From a bacterium (GTDB lineage: Bacteria; Planctomycetota; Planctomycetia; Planctomycetales; Planctomycetaceae): DNA of 64,000 bases. The notes beneath the pieces were generated by a model. That model was not told the DNA's origin. It saw nothing but the letters and a program-made list of their open reading frames with translations, and made no database searches. Position 1 is the first letter of the stretch. Every line of letters starts with the position of its first letter. The translations under genes were made by a program, and so were the position numbers. The stretch spans positions 1 through 64,000 of the forward strand of contig WGME01000018.1 of NCBI GenBank assembly GCA_016125225.1. Direction: 5' to 3'. Positions 55,441 to 64,000 of this stretch are shown piece by piece.

Positions 55441-57831
55441 TCACCCGCCGTTCTCCAACGTGGCCCAGTCGACGAGTTGGATTTCGGGTTTCAGAATCTG
55501 AGCGAAGCTGCTGCGGTGAGCGGCGCGGAAGCCTTTGCCGCCGCGGCCGGTGACGGCGTATTTCATCTGGCCGCAGGTGAGTGTCTTGTCGCCGCTGGTT
55601 TGCACGCGGAGGCAATCGCTCGGCCGGGTCATGAGCGCCGCACCCAGCACTTCGTCTTTGTCATCCAGCTTGATGCCCCGCACGCCGCGACCGGCGCCGG
55701 AAAGAATCGGCACATCGTCCACCGCGAAGTGGATGACCCGCGCGCCGTGGGTTGCGAGAAAAATGCTGGTGGCTTCCCGTGTCAGTTCGACGGAGACCAC
55801 ACGGTCTCCTGCCGCGAGTTTGCAATAACGGCGGCCCCCTTTGGTTGATGCCGGCCGGAACGGACTCAACGGCACCTGCAGAACATTCCCTTGAGCCGTG
55901 GCGACGAAGACATACGGGGGCGGCGGCTGATCGTTTTTCGTTTTGCCATCCGCCGGTGTGAAGCGGGCATCGGTGGTGACCGCCGCAATGATGCTCACCC
56001 CGTCGGACAGTTTGACATGCTTCGATAAGGGTTCGCCATAGCCGCTGCTGGCGGGGACATCGGTGACGGGCAGTGTGTATGCGGTTCCATCGCTGGCGAA
56101 GTACACAATGTGATCGAGCGTGCTACCGGGCAGAACATCGAGCACGGCGTCGCCTTCGCGGACGCGCGTCGTCTCGACACTTTGAAGCCGTCCCACACGT
56201 TTGATCCAGCCATCACGGGTCAGCACCACGTTGGTGTTCTCGCGGACGATGTAGGCCGTCGGATCGAACTCGGCGATCTCCTCACTGCTCCCGATACTGG
56301 TGCGGCGTTTGTCGCCATGCTTCTCGGCGACTTCTTCCAACTCCGTCTTGATCAGAGCCCAGAGTTTTTTCTCAGAAGCCAGCAGCTTGCGAATCTTCTC
56401 GGCAGCGGCGCGTTTCTCTTCCAGTTCTTCAAGGATCACATTGATTTCGAGTTGCGAAATGCGATAGAGCTGCAATTCGAGAATCGCGTTCGTCTGTTCG
56501 TCATCGAGTGGGAAGGCCTTCATCAGCTTCTCGGCGGCGTCTTTCTTACCGCTGCTGCCGCGAATGATTTTCAAGGCGCGATCGAGATCGTTGAAGATGA
56601 TCGCGAAGCCTTCGAGGATATGGATGCGGCGTTCGAGTTGTTGAAGCTGATAGTTGAGCCGCCGCTTCACCACGGCCATACGGAACGTGAGGAAGTGCCG
56701 CAGCATATCGGCCAGGTTGGAGCGGGCGGGCACCATCGTACCGGCGGCATCGGGCACCAGGCAGGTGCTGTTGTAATTGAAATTCTGCTCCAGCGGCGAA
56801 TGCTTATAGAGGTAAGCCATCACCGCTTCAGGGTCGGCTCCGGGTTTCAGTTCGAGCACGATCCGCAGGCCATGCTTCGAGTCGGTCTCGTCATTGACAT
56901 GGACCAACTGCGGCAACTTGCGACTGGCGACGATGCCGCCGATGACATTCACGAGTGGCCCCGATTCCACGCCGTAAGGCATCGAGTGAATCACATACTG
57001 ATTCTCAATGACGCCTTTGCGGTCTCGATCGGGCCGGTATTCGCCCCGAACTTTGATGGAGCCGCGGCCTTCTTCATAGATCTGCCTCAGGTCTTTACGG
57101 TCGGTGACGATGCGGCCGCCTAACGGAAAGTCCGGGCCTTTGATGTGCTTGAGCAGGTCCTTGGTTTCGGCCTCCCAGTTCTCAATCAGATGAGTACACG
57201 CGGAGATCACTTCGCCGAGATTATGTGGCGGGATGTTCGTTGCCATGCCGACGGCGATGCCGGACGAACCGTTGACCAACAAATGCGGGAACCGCGCGGG
57301 CAGCACCACCGGTTCCTGTTTACGGCCATCGTAGTTGTCGCGGGTGTCGACGGTGTCGAACCGCAGTTCGCTCATCAACTCTTCCGCGATCGCCATCAAC
57401 TTGGCTTCGGTATACCGCTCGGCCGCGGGAGGCAGGCCCATGATCGAGCCAAAGTTCCCCTGCCCAAATACCAGCGGATAGCGCAGCGTGAAGTCCTGCG
57501 CGAGTCGCACCAGAGCTTCATAGACCGGAACGTTGCCGTGTGGATGGTAATCGCCTGTCGTATCACCCGAGATCTTGGCACACTTGATGGGCTTGCTGTC
57601 GGCGAGCAACCGCAGGCCGTCGTGCATCACATACAGGATGCGGCGTTGAACGGGCTTCAGGCCATCACGCACATCAGGGAGTGCCCGAGACGTGATGACC
57701 GACATGGCGTAGTTGAGGTAACGCCGCCTCGTTTCCTGGCTGATGGGAACATATTGAATGCGATCGCCGCCGTCTCCGTTGGTCGAATCGGGTTTCGAGG
57801 AGGCATCCGAACGGGAACTGCGCTTGGCCAC
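55441..57831 (-). CDS. parC: Type IIA DNA topoisomerase subunit A (ParC/GyrA-type)
   Basis: Encodes 796 residues, the strand-breaking subunit. The start [20 protein letters not shown] and [11 protein letters not shown] is the family signature, GDYHPHGN follows, and the DNA-linking Tyr140 is in [12 protein letters not shown]. The quinolone-region residues lie at [12 protein letters not shown] coiled coil/exit gate spans about 380-520, then a beta-pinwheel of about six blades ([21 protein letters not shown] and similar). A GRGGKGF motif like the GyrA box (762-767) lies in the last blade, not in the first. The pair with the B subunit is split by a Y1 transposase. Gyrase or topo IV identity is unresolved. 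Confidence 0.92.
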   Translation of the reverse strand: MAKRSSRSDASSKPDSTNGDGGDRIQYVPISQETRRRYLNYAMSVITSRALPDVRDGLKPVQRRILYVMHDGLRLLADSKPIKCAKISGDTTGDYHPHGNVPVYEALVRLAQDFTLRYPLVFGQGNFGSIMGLPPAAERYTEAKLMAIAEELMSELRFDTVDTRDNYDGRKQEPVVLPARFPHLLVNGSSGIAVGMATNIPPHNLGEVISACTHLIENWEAETKDLLKHIKGPDFPLGGRIVTDRKDLRQIYEEGRGSIKVRGEYRPDRDRKGVIENQYVIHSMPYGVESGPLVNVIGGIVASRKLPQLVHVNDETDSKHGLRIVLELKPGADPEAVMAYLYKHSPLEQNFNYNSTCLVPDAAGTMVPARSNLADMLRHFLTFRMAVVKRRLNYQLQQLERRIHILEGFAIIFNDLDRALKIIRGSSGKKDAAEKLMKAFPLDDEQTNAILELQLYRISQLEINVILEELEEKRAAAEKIRKLLASEKKLWALIKTELEEVAEKHGDKRRTSIGSSEEIAEFDPTAYIVRENTNVVLTRDGWIKRVGRLQSVETTRVREGDAVLDVLPGSTLDHIVYFASDGTAYTLPVTDVPASSGYGEPLSKHVKLSDGVSIIAAVTTDARFTPADGKTKNDQPPPPYVFVATAQGNVLQVPLSPFRPASTKGGRRYCKLAAGDRVVSVELTREATSIFLATHGARVIHFAVDDVPILSGAGRGVRGIKLDDKDEVLGAALMTRPSDCLRVQTSGDKTLTCGQMKYAVTGRGGKGFRAAHRSSFAQILKPEIQLVDWATLENGG

Positions 57832-58183
57832 GAGGCGATCCTTGTATCCATTCGATAGTGTTCATGCGCCGCGGGCCTCAAGACAGAGAAGCTGCGGAGA
57901 CTTTGCGGAATCCATAGCATTTTCCGATCAACGTGACCAGTCGGGACGTATCAGATACAACGATTACCGGGGATTTGCAACCTATTCTAAGCCGTTAAAT
58001 CCCAATCAGTTGGAAAGCCTGGCAAGAGCGCTCTTCCAGGAGCAAATAGACTGATTGCGCGAATCCCTGTTGGCCGAATTCTGGTAGTGCAGATGTCTTC
58101 GTAGAAAACGCATCCCGCCATGGGTATCGGTCTCTTGTGACCAAACCCGTGGATCAGGATTTTCGGCCCAGGGAGGGGAGACG
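57832..58183. promoter_or_regulatory. Divergent intergenic region of the topoisomerase A and secreted-protein genes
   Basis: 352 bases. It must hold the promoters of both the topoisomerase A gene (minus) and the 58184 secreted-protein gene (plus). The perfect 12-bp palindrome AAGAGCGCTCTT at 58024-58035 could be an operator. No gene was seen. Confidence 0.4.
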
Positions 58184-58630
58184 ATGTCTCGCTGCAGTCT
58201 TGCTTTGACCGTTCTGTTGACGGCGTTGATGATGCCGTCTGTCTGGGCACAACAGCCCATGCCCATGGGTTCCGCTGGTGTCGGACCCACGTATGCGATG
58301 CAACCATCTCAGGCCGGGTATGTGCAGCTGGGTGCGTCGCTCTACCCGTCTCCGCGACCGAACATTCCGGTTGGCGTGGGTTCCACGTTCATTACGAATC
58401 AGGCGTTCGCTCCGCACGAGATGCTGTATCCGCACACGTATCGGGCGCTCTATCCCCCGTACTATCACCGCGTGAAGGGTGGCTACTATTGGACACCGTT
58501 CGGCATGCGGACTCATGAGAAGTGGGAACTGCAAGGCACGATGGTGCAGGTCAAGTACCGTTCCAGCCAGCCGTTCTTCCATAAGCTCGCGGCCCCCACG
58601 ATCTCCACCAATGGTGGTCCGTGGTACTAA
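58184..58630 (+). CDS. Small secreted protein of unknown function (cluster member 1)
   Basis: Encodes 148 residues with a strong SD (GGGAGGGGAG). The signal peptide (LALTVLLTALMMPSVWAQ) precedes a Pro/Tyr/Gly-rich mature part (GYVQLGASLYPSPRPNIPVG, HTYRALYPPYYHRVKGGYYW, GTMVQVKYRSSQPFF). No catalytic motif or known family. Tyr-rich motifs and lack of Cys suggest a structural envelope protein. It is first of four secreted-protein genes on this strand. Confidence 0.75.
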   Translation: MSRCSLALTVLLTALMMPSVWAQQPMPMGSAGVGPTYAMQPSQAGYVQLGASLYPSPRPNIPVGVGSTFITNQAFAPHEMLYPHTYRALYPPYYHRVKGGYYWTPFGMRTHEKWELQGTMVQVKYRSSQPFFHKLAAPTISTNGGPWY

Positions 58631-58668
58631 GCCTGGCGTCGTCGAATCAGGGATGAGGGAGACGACCC

Positions 58669-59148
58669 GTGAGCACGGTTGGACTGACACGTACACTGTT
58701 CGTCCTCGTCGGAGCGACGTTTGGTGCGACGACAGCTGTTGAAGCCCTGGAAATGCATCCTCCCTGGGTGTATTGCCCGCATACGAAAGAAAAATCGCCG
58801 TACTTCCCGCCTTGGGTCGGCTGCGATCATGTGAAAGATAAATCACCATATTATCCGCCGTGGGTCGGGCATAGTTGCGACTCGGTGAAGTCGCCCGCCT
58901 ATCCCCCGTGGATTGGTACAAAGTGCCATCAGTTGGAAGCGCCTCGCGATGGTTTCTGGGCCTATCCCGTGAACTGGCGGGATGTGGACTGGAGTCAGGC
59001 CAAGTTTGGTGGGATTCACCAGCGAACGCAGGCCTTCAGCTTGTGGTTGGAAAACAAGAAGAACGACGACGCTCCGCCGCCACGGATGGACATCCTGGAA
59101 TACTTCCGGGACCCGCCGCTGACTGGACCGGGTCGCGTGAAATACTGA
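58669..59148 (+). CDS. Secreted PPW-repeat protein (cluster member 2)
   Basis: Encodes 159 residues from GTG 58669 with SD GAGGGAG. A short signal peptide (LFVLVGATFGATTAVEA) is followed by four tandem units of about 17 residues: HPPWVYCPHTKEKSPYF, PPWVGCDHVKDKSPYY, PPWVGHSCDSVKSPAY and PPWIGTKCHQLEAPRD. Each unit has one Cys and usually a His. The tail (PVNWRDVDWSQAKFGG...PPPRMDILEYFRDPPL) is not repeated. The units could bind metal or crosslink by disulfides. No known family is recognised. Confidence 0.8.
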   Translation: MSTVGLTRTLFVLVGATFGATTAVEALEMHPPWVYCPHTKEKSPYFPPWVGCDHVKDKSPYYPPWVGHSCDSVKSPAYPPWIGTKCHQLEAPRDGFWAYPVNWRDVDWSQAKFGGIHQRTQAFSLWLENKKNDDAPPPRMDILEYFRDPPLTGPGRVKY

Positions 59149-59226
59149 GAACACGTTTCGCATCGGAAATCCGACAACGAGCAAACTTCAAACCGTGGCG
59201 TGTGGACGCCAGCAAGGATGTTCATT

Positions 59227-59802
59227 ATGACTCGGCCCACGTACTCGCTCTTGGCTCTGGCATGTGGTGCAATGCTGTTGAGCTGGACCTCGGCCCAGGC
59301 CTCTGAACCCGGCGTGGTGCGGATCAGCAAGAAAGCCGCCGCTGAGCCCACCATTCGGGCACAGTCCGATGGTATTCAGCAGGTGAGCTGCCCGGAATGT
59401 CAGAAGGGCTTCGCCGGTTCGGGGTATTCCTCGCACGGTTACAGCGGTGGCATGGTGCACAGCCATGAAGAGCTGCACGGCGACTTCGATTTCGATGGCA
59501 ACTGCGATTACTGCGTGAAGAGCCATCGTGATCCGATGCTCGAATACTTCAAGTGCAAGTTCGGCTTCCTGATTCCGACCGGTTGCGGCGGAGCCGGGTG
59601 CCCTCCGTTCGGACGTTATGCCCGCGTCTATCCGCAAGATCCGAGCTACTTCGATCAGCGGGATGGTCAGGTTTACGGAGCTTCGGGCTATGGAGTTCCC
59701 GTCTCTGTGCCCCTCGCACCGGTTGTGAGCCATACCTACAACTACAGCTGGGGCATGCCTTCCAGCCGGTTGACTCCGGTATCACGGTTGGCTCAGTACT
59801 AA
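59227..59802 (+). CDS. Secreted Cys/Gly/Tyr-rich protein (cluster member 3)
   Basis: Encodes 191 residues from ATG 59227; AAGGATG lies about 8 bases upstream. The signal peptide (YSLLALACGAMLLSWTSAQA) is followed by EPGVVRISKK, a segment also seen in member 4. Two Cys pairs follow (SCPECQKGF and CDYCVKSH), then CKFGFLIPTGCGGAGC and a Tyr/Pro-rich end. The zinc-ribbon-like CxxC spacing suggests a metal-stabilised or disulfide fold outside the cell. Function unknown. Confidence 0.78.
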   Translation: MTRPTYSLLALACGAMLLSWTSAQASEPGVVRISKKAAAEPTIRAQSDGIQQVSCPECQKGFAGSGYSSHGYSGGMVHSHEELHGDFDFDGNCDYCVKSHRDPMLEYFKCKFGFLIPTGCGGAGCPPFGRYARVYPQDPSYFDQRDGQVYGASGYGVPVSVPLAPVVSHTYNYSWGMPSSRLTPVSRLAQY

Positions 59803-59893
59803 TAGTCGTGCCGTGAATGTGGGACCGGGTTCGTACTTAACAAATTGCTGGTTGTTCCCTGAGTTTGAGACTCTGTGACAGAAAGCCACCGCC

Positions 59894-60661
59894 ATGAGGG
59901 CGTCTCTCCGCACAATCCACTACGCGACGGCCTGCCTGTGCCTCGCGGCGCCGATGTCCCAGGCTGTTGCTCAAGAGCCGAGTGTCGGTATCGTGCGCAT
60001 CAGCGATGCCAAGGGTAGCTTCGTCCAGCCCGCCGGTATGAAGGGAGAATATCACTCCATGTCCGGCAACGTGGGCTACGGTTACTCGATGGATGGCAGC
60101 TGCCCGCACTGTCAGGGCTATGGTGGCAAGCACGGCGGTAAGAGCTGCAGATTCTGCGAGCATTACTGCACGCACTCGGCCGACCACGGCTACTCGATTC
60201 CCGCCAAATGGCCGATCCAACGCCGTGGCGTGCAATATCAAAGCCTCTTCCCGAACGCCTGGTACGGCACTCCGGAATGGAATGCCATGCAGGTGCAAGG
60301 GGCTCCGATGGTCTACCAGCCGACTGACACGACGCAACTCGGCTTCTACTACCAGCACGTTCCGTTCTGGCAGCCGCAACCCAATCCGTTGCCGCAACGC
60401 CCGATCCCGGCTGAATGGCATCGTTATGCTCCGGTGGTTTACGCCTCACAATTCCAGAACGGCTACACCAAAGGCGGCATGAGCAGCGAATACCCGGTTT
60501 ACTACGAAACCGTAACACCGACTCAACCCACACCGACCGAATTGCAACCGGTGCCCGAACCCATGACGACGGAACCGTTACCGCCGGCTCCCCCGGCTCC
60601 GGTGCCCGCTCCGGTGCAAGAGTCCGCCGTGCCGTTGCCCCTGCAACGCGTCAGCTACTAA
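59894..60661 (+). CDS. Secreted Cys/Pro/Tyr-rich protein (cluster member 4)
   Basis: Encodes 255 residues. The signal peptide (YATACLCLAAPMSQAVAQ) is followed by SVGIVRISDAKGS, which matches EPGVVRIS of member 3. A Cys-rich segment (SCPHCQGYGGKHGG, SCRFCEHYCTHSADHGYS) precedes a Tyr/Gln/Pro-rich middle (WYGTPEWNAMQVQ, YYQHVPFWQPQPNPLPQ) and a Pro/Thr-rich tail (VPEPMTTEPLPPAPPAPVP) ending LQRVSY. The tail looks like an extended linker. The gene is likely paralogous to member 3 and has a terminator 50 bases downstream. Confidence 0.78.
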   Translation: MRASLRTIHYATACLCLAAPMSQAVAQEPSVGIVRISDAKGSFVQPAGMKGEYHSMSGNVGYGYSMDGSCPHCQGYGGKHGGKSCRFCEHYCTHSADHGYSIPAKWPIQRRGVQYQSLFPNAWYGTPEWNAMQVQGAPMVYQPTDTTQLGFYYQHVPFWQPQPNPLPQRPIPAEWHRYAPVVYASQFQNGYTKGGMSSEYPVYYETVTPTQPTPTELQPVPEPMTTEPLPPAPPAPVPAPVQESAVPLPLQRVSY

Positions 60662-60710
60662 GCTAGCAACATCAACCACGCGAACTGCACACGGCAGGTC
60701 GCATCACGAG

Positions 60711-60738
60711 AAGCCTGGGGATTCTTCCCTGGGCTTTT
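60711..60738 (+). terminator. Intrinsic terminator of the secreted-protein cluster
   Basis: GCCTGGGG pairs with CCCTGGGC (two wobble pairs) across a 6-base loop, followed by five T residues. It ends the plus-strand run of genes from 58184. Confidence 0.75.
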
Positions 60739-60827
60739 TCGTTTAGGATGGCTGCCGTGTGAACCTTTAAGCGGCACGGTATGATCGCCGGGACATATCA
60801 CGTCATTCCTGTTCCGGGGGAATCATC

Positions 60828-61784
60828 ATGCCCATCTGGTTGCATGTCACCGCTTGCTTCGCGATGCTGTGTACACTGTCGACAGCCGCAGCCGAAGAAC
60901 CACCGATCCTGTCGCTGGTGGATTATCTGACCGGGTCTCCTCCGGCCTCGATGATGGGCTACACCCCTTCAGAACTCGATCCCCGAAATCCTGCGAATCA
61001 GGCACGACTGACGACAACATCACTGAAAGCCGATCTGGTGGCTTTACGTCCCGCGTTTGATGGTCTGATTCTGTATGGGTATCACGAGGCCTCCACGCCC
61101 CGCACGTTGGCCATCGCTAAAGAACTGGGTTACCGGGCCGTATTGCTCGGAATCTGGGATATCAAATCGACGTCGGAAATTGATGGTGTGGCTGAACTGA
61201 CGAAGCAATACCGCAGTCAAATGGCCATCGGCATCATTGTGGGAAATGAAGGTCTGACTTTCGGCCGCTATGAAGAAGCCGATCTGGCGATCGCCGCCGA
61301 ACAGTTACACTACCGGCTGGGTAATACGGTCCCCCTCACCACGACGGAACCCTTGGTGGGCTATCAACGGCAAGTGATCAAAGAGTTCGGTGACTTTCTG
61401 TGTCCGAACATTCATCCGGTTTTTGATCGTCCGAATTTGAACGCCATCGACGCGGCCGCCTGGACCCGCACCGAAGCGGCCAGGTTAGCATCCGAGACGG
61501 GGAAAAGTGTCCTTGTCAAAGAGACCGGTTTCCCCCATGCGGGAAAAGATCTGTATACCCCTGACACTCAACGGGAATTCTGGCAGGCCTATCTGGCACC
61601 CGGCCGACTTAACGCCGTGAAAGATGTTTATGTTTTTCACGGTGTTGCCTTCGAGGCATTTGATCTCGCCTGGAAAGCCGAAGCGTCGGGACTCGAATTC
61701 GAGCGATCGTGGGGCCTCATGTCGTCACAACGGCAGCCCTACCCGGCTTTCGACATCTGGAAAGCCGCGGCAAATAAACCTTAA
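60828..61784 (+). CDS. Secreted glycoside hydrolase-like protein (GH17-type barrel)
   Basis: Encodes 318 residues with SD GGGGGAA and a signal peptide (TACFAMLCTLSTAAAE). The barrel has LVALRPAFDGLILYGYHEAS, LGYRAVLLGIWD, the acid/base candidate in IGIIVGNEGLTFG, FLCPNIHPVFD, and a nucleophile candidate in VLVKETGFPHAGK. VGNE and ETGFP correspond to the GH17 beta-glucanase signature pair. It probably cuts a beta-1,3 or related glucan, but the identity is motif-based only. Confidence 0.75.
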   Translation: MPIWLHVTACFAMLCTLSTAAAEEPPILSLVDYLTGSPPASMMGYTPSELDPRNPANQARLTTTSLKADLVALRPAFDGLILYGYHEASTPRTLAIAKELGYRAVLLGIWDIKSTSEIDGVAELTKQYRSQMAIGIIVGNEGLTFGRYEEADLAIAAEQLHYRLGNTVPLTTTEPLVGYQRQVIKEFGDFLCPNIHPVFDRPNLNAIDAAAWTRTEAARLASETGKSVLVKETGFPHAGKDLYTPDTQREFWQAYLAPGRLNAVKDVYVFHGVAFEAFDLAWKAEASGLEFERSWGLMSSQRQPYPAFDIWKAAANKP

Positions 61785-61874
61785 TCGCAAGGTTCAACGT
61801 CGCCCAACAACGGAAGCCCGGTCAGGTTTCCCCGCCAGGCTTCTTGATGATCGTGTCGACTGAGACCTGAATGC

Positions 61875-62117
61875 TCAGATCTTCCGGTAGCCGAGTTCTT
61901 CGATCACGCCGTAAAGCTCTTCGTAGGTGATGAAGCGGCGATGTCGGTTCAGCTTGTACTGATCGACCGCGTTCGCCAGTTCCTGAACCTCGGGCCGCGA
62001 GCAGGTGGGTGTCGAACGAAACTGCCGCCGCTCCGGCACACCGAGCGGACGCTCCGTGGTCCCGCCGCCACGTCGATCAACGAAGGTCTCGGGGTTCTGT
62101 TGCAGCACGGTTTCCAT
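61875..62117 (-). CDS. Small hypothetical protein
   Basis: Encodes 80 residues from ATG 62117 (AGGAG 7 bases upstream). It has a basic N-terminal half (DRRGGGTTERPLGVPERRQF) and a helical C-terminal half (EVQELANAVDQYKLNRHRRF, ITYEELYGVIEELGYRK). No signal peptide or known family. The C-terminal half resembles short regulatory helical motifs seen in planctomycete small proteins. Confidence 0.65.
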   Translation of the reverse strand: METVLQQNPETFVDRRGGGTTERPLGVPERRQFRSTPTCSRPEVQELANAVDQYKLNRHRRFITYEELYGVIEELGYRKI

Positions 62118-62221
62118 TAGCATACTCCTGTGGTGGTTTCCCCGGTGAAGCATAGTTCAGAAATTGGAAACCGGCCGACCGCGCTCATTCCCTCGCATTC
62201 CTCTGCAACCTTGTGGCTGCC

Positions 62222-63217
62222 ATGAGTACGAAAATAACGATTCTCGGGGGTGGCGCGATGGCAACGGCCTGCGCGATCCTGCTCGCGGAACACCCCGAAC
62301 ACCAGGTCTTCATGTGGGTTCGGCAATTCGAACTCGCCGAAAAGATGCAGGCCACTCGGGAAAACCGGCGGCTATTGCCCGGCATCCGCATCCCCGATTC
62401 CGTCACCGTGACGGCCGACCTCGATTATGCCCTGCCTCATGCCACGGCGTTGGTCGCGGCCATTCCCACGCAGTTTCTGCGTGCCTCTTTGACTCATGTT
62501 CACCGGCACCTCAGCCATATTCCGCCGGTGATCAGTGTCGCCAAGGGCATCGAAAACGACACATTGCTTCGTCCAACAGAAATCATTCAGCAGGTGCTCG
62601 CCCCGCCAAATGTCGCGGCATTGAGCGGCCCGAGCCATGCTGAAGAAGTTGGTCACCGACTACCCGCGACGGTGGTAGCCGCCAGCCGTGACCTGAATTT
62701 TTCGCGACAGGTGCAACACTGGTTCAACACCGACCGCTTTCGGGTCTACACCAATATCGATCTCATTGGTGTGGAGTTAGCGGGAGCATTGAAGAACGTG
62801 ATCGCCATCGCTGCGGGCATCTCCGATGGTTTGGGTTATGGAGACAACGCCAAGTCGGCCCTGCTCACCCGCAGCCTCGTGGAGATGACCCGGTTCGGTG
62901 TGCGCTTTGGTGCCGAACCGAGCACCTTTACCGGGCTCGCAGGCATCGGCGATCTGATCACCACATGCTTCAGCCCCTTCGGACGCAATCGCCAGGTGGG
63001 CCGCCGACTCGGTGAAGGCGAACCGCTGGACCACATTCTGCAATCGATGGTCGCCGTTGCGGAAGGGGTCACTACCGCCAAAAGCATCTATCAGATCGCC
63101 ACCGAAGAAGGCATCGACATGCCCATCGTCAGTGAAGTCTATCAGGTGCTGTTCCACGGCAAGTCCCCCGCGGAAGCCACCAACGATTTGATGCTGCGGC
63201 CCCTCAAGCCCGAGTAA
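62222..63217 (+). CDS. gpsA: Glycerol-3-phosphate dehydrogenase [NAD(P)+]
   Basis: Encodes 331 residues from ATG 62222. It reduces dihydroxyacetone phosphate to sn-glycerol-3-phosphate for phospholipid synthesis. The Rossmann site is ITILGGGAMATACAI. Other marks are VAAIPTQFLRASL, ISVAKGIEND, LSGPSHAEEV, the catalytic Lys in ELAGALKNVIAIAAGISDGL and GLAGIGDLITTC. Its stop is only 3 bases from that of the convergent sulfatase, with no terminator between. Confidence 0.95.
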   Translation: MSTKITILGGGAMATACAILLAEHPEHQVFMWVRQFELAEKMQATRENRRLLPGIRIPDSVTVTADLDYALPHATALVAAIPTQFLRASLTHVHRHLSHIPPVISVAKGIENDTLLRPTEIIQQVLAPPNVAALSGPSHAEEVGHRLPATVVAASRDLNFSRQVQHWFNTDRFRVYTNIDLIGVELAGALKNVIAIAAGISDGLGYGDNAKSALLTRSLVEMTRFGVRFGAEPSTFTGLAGIGDLITTCFSPFGRNRQVGRRLGEGEPLDHILQSMVAVAEGVTTAKSIYQIATEEGIDMPIVSEVYQVLFHGKSPAEATNDLMLRPLKPE

Positions 63218-63220
63218 CCG

Positions 63221-64000
63221 TTAGCGGATCTTCAGGTCGGGCAGTTCCGACTTGATGCCTTCATCCAAAGGCATGCGATCGGGAAATGCTCCGGTCTCCG
63301 CCATGCAACGGAAAAGCTCGGCCTGCAATTCACGAACCTTGTAGGCGAACTGTGGCACCGCGATCAGATTGCGATTCTCTTCCGGATCGGTCTTCAGATC
63401 GTAGAGTTCCGCCATGTGGTGATCGGCCGTGCCATCTCCCGGCGGAGAATGAATGTACTTCCAGCGGTTGGTCCGCACGCCGCGCACATTCGGTGTATAG
63501 GGGAACTGCTTCTCATAGTTGTATTCGTAGAACCAGCTTTTCCGCCAAGCCGGATCGCCCGTCGTCGCGAGCTTCACCCACGATTTGCCATGAATGTACG
63601 GCAGCGGTTCCGCTTCACACAGTTCCAGAATCGAGGGGGCGATGTCGGTATGCAGCACCATCTGCTCGACCACCTTGGGTTGATCGACTGGCGTCAGCTT
63701 CGGATAGCGCACCAGCAACGGCACACGAATGCTCGGTTCGTGCATGGTCCGCTTGTCAACCATGCCATGTTCGCCGTTCAGAATGCCATTGTCGGTAGTG
63801 AAGAGGAAGACCGTGTTATCCAACTGCCCGGTTGATTGCAGGTGGTCATAGATCTTCCCGACGCTCTCATCGACGGAAATCAGCGTGCCCCAATAGGCCC
63901 GGGTCATCGCCGCAAAATCTTTCACAGCGGCGGGACTGCTGTCGGGGAACTTCTTGCGAAAATCGAAGAGTGGCCCATAGATTCCGTGCCAGGTGGTGAG
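63221..64000 (-). CDS. Sulfatase, C-terminal portion (cut by window edge)
   Basis: 259 residues are visible; the gene continues beyond 64000. It is the alkaline-phosphatase-fold C-terminal part of an arylsulfatase-type enzyme: [65 protein letters not shown] and [10 protein letters not shown]. The formylglycine motif C/S-x-P-x-R and the signal peptide are outside the window. Sulfatases of this type release sulfate from algal or host polysaccharides. Confidence 0.92.
   Translation of the reverse strand, partial: LTTWHGIYGPLFDFRKKFPDSSPAAVKDFAAMTRAYWGTLISVDESVGKIYDHLQSTGQLDNTVFLFTTDNGILNGEHGMVDKRTMHEPSIRVPLLVRYPKLTPVDQPKVVEQMVLHTDIAPSILELCEAEPLPYIHGKSWVKLATTGDPAWRKSWFYEYNYEKQFPYTPNVRGVRTNRWKYIHSPPGDGTADHHMAELYDLKTDPEENRNLIAVPQFAYKVRELQAELFRCMAETGAFPDRMPLDEGIKSELPDLKIR

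Noticed and set aside
56110-57858. Long plus-strand open frames antisense to the topoisomerase A gene
   Set aside because: The minus-strand product is a clear type IIA subunit A; these are shadows.

Overview
The window is almost certainly a chromosomal piece of a Planctomycetota genome, close to the Planctomycetaceae/Schlesneria-type lineages. The grounds are protein families that are typical of this phylum. They include a DUF1559 prepilin-like protein, a DUF1549/DUF1553 + DUF1501 pair, PhoD, ThuA, a sulfatase, a ceramidase-domain protein, paired Uma2 nucleases, the futalosine menaquinone enzymes, and large secreted proteins with TPR-like or FecR-like features. GC content is fairly high. No rRNA, tRNA or CRISPR array was recognised.

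Layout. Positions 1-1.1 kb are accessory: the 3' end of an IS5-type transposase abuts a damaged minus-strand gene and a hyphenated palindrome. 1.1-8.6 kb holds a lipoprotein MsrB, a DUF1559 protein, an ankyrin protein, a HAD phosphatase, an acyltransferase, a GlmU-type pyrophosphorylase without the acetyltransferase half, and a predicted outer-membrane barrel. 8.9-13 kb holds the most unusual locus: a PqqD-like/M50 protease/HlyD fusion followed 13 bases later by a stripped-down SecA-like ATPase. 13-20 kb carries lactate dehydrogenase, LeuB, a methyltransferase, a small c-type haem protein, L21 and RNase E/G. 20.7-24.1 kb is a minus-strand operon hpf-ptsN-ptsH-ptsI with a good sigma-70-type promoter, which looks like a regulatory phosphotransferase system with no sugar permease in this window.

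24-31 kb contains a lipoprotein, a secreted alpha/beta hydrolase, a CDGSH protein and the DUF1549/DUF1553-DUF1501 operon, closed by a strong terminator. 31-45 kb carries CysQ, a TPR protein, a sugar isomerase, PhoD, a large TPR-like secreted protein, RNase PH, a protein with duplicated SPOR-like modules, a 3'-5' exonuclease, a ThuA protein and an anti-sigma/FecR-like membrane protein. 45-48.4 kb has a UbiA-family prenyltransferase (probably MqnP) and MqnE, separated by two Uma2 paralogues. 48.5-52.8 kb has small membrane proteins, a VOC protein, an esterase and a ceramidase-domain protein.

52.8-57.8 kb is a type IIA topoisomerase pair split by a Y1 (HUH) transposase, with three GC-rich hairpins on each side of it. 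Two hairpins on opposite sides show compensatory stem changes. 58.2-60.7 kb is a run of four small secreted proteins of unknown function, some Cys-rich and one built of PPW repeats, likely envelope components. The end of the window has a GH17-like protein, GpsA and the C-terminal part of a sulfatase cut by the window edge.

All calls rest on reading translated sequence and DNA by eye. No database search was run, so family names are from motif recognition, and start codons were chosen from Shine-Dalgarno (SD) spacing and family alignment.
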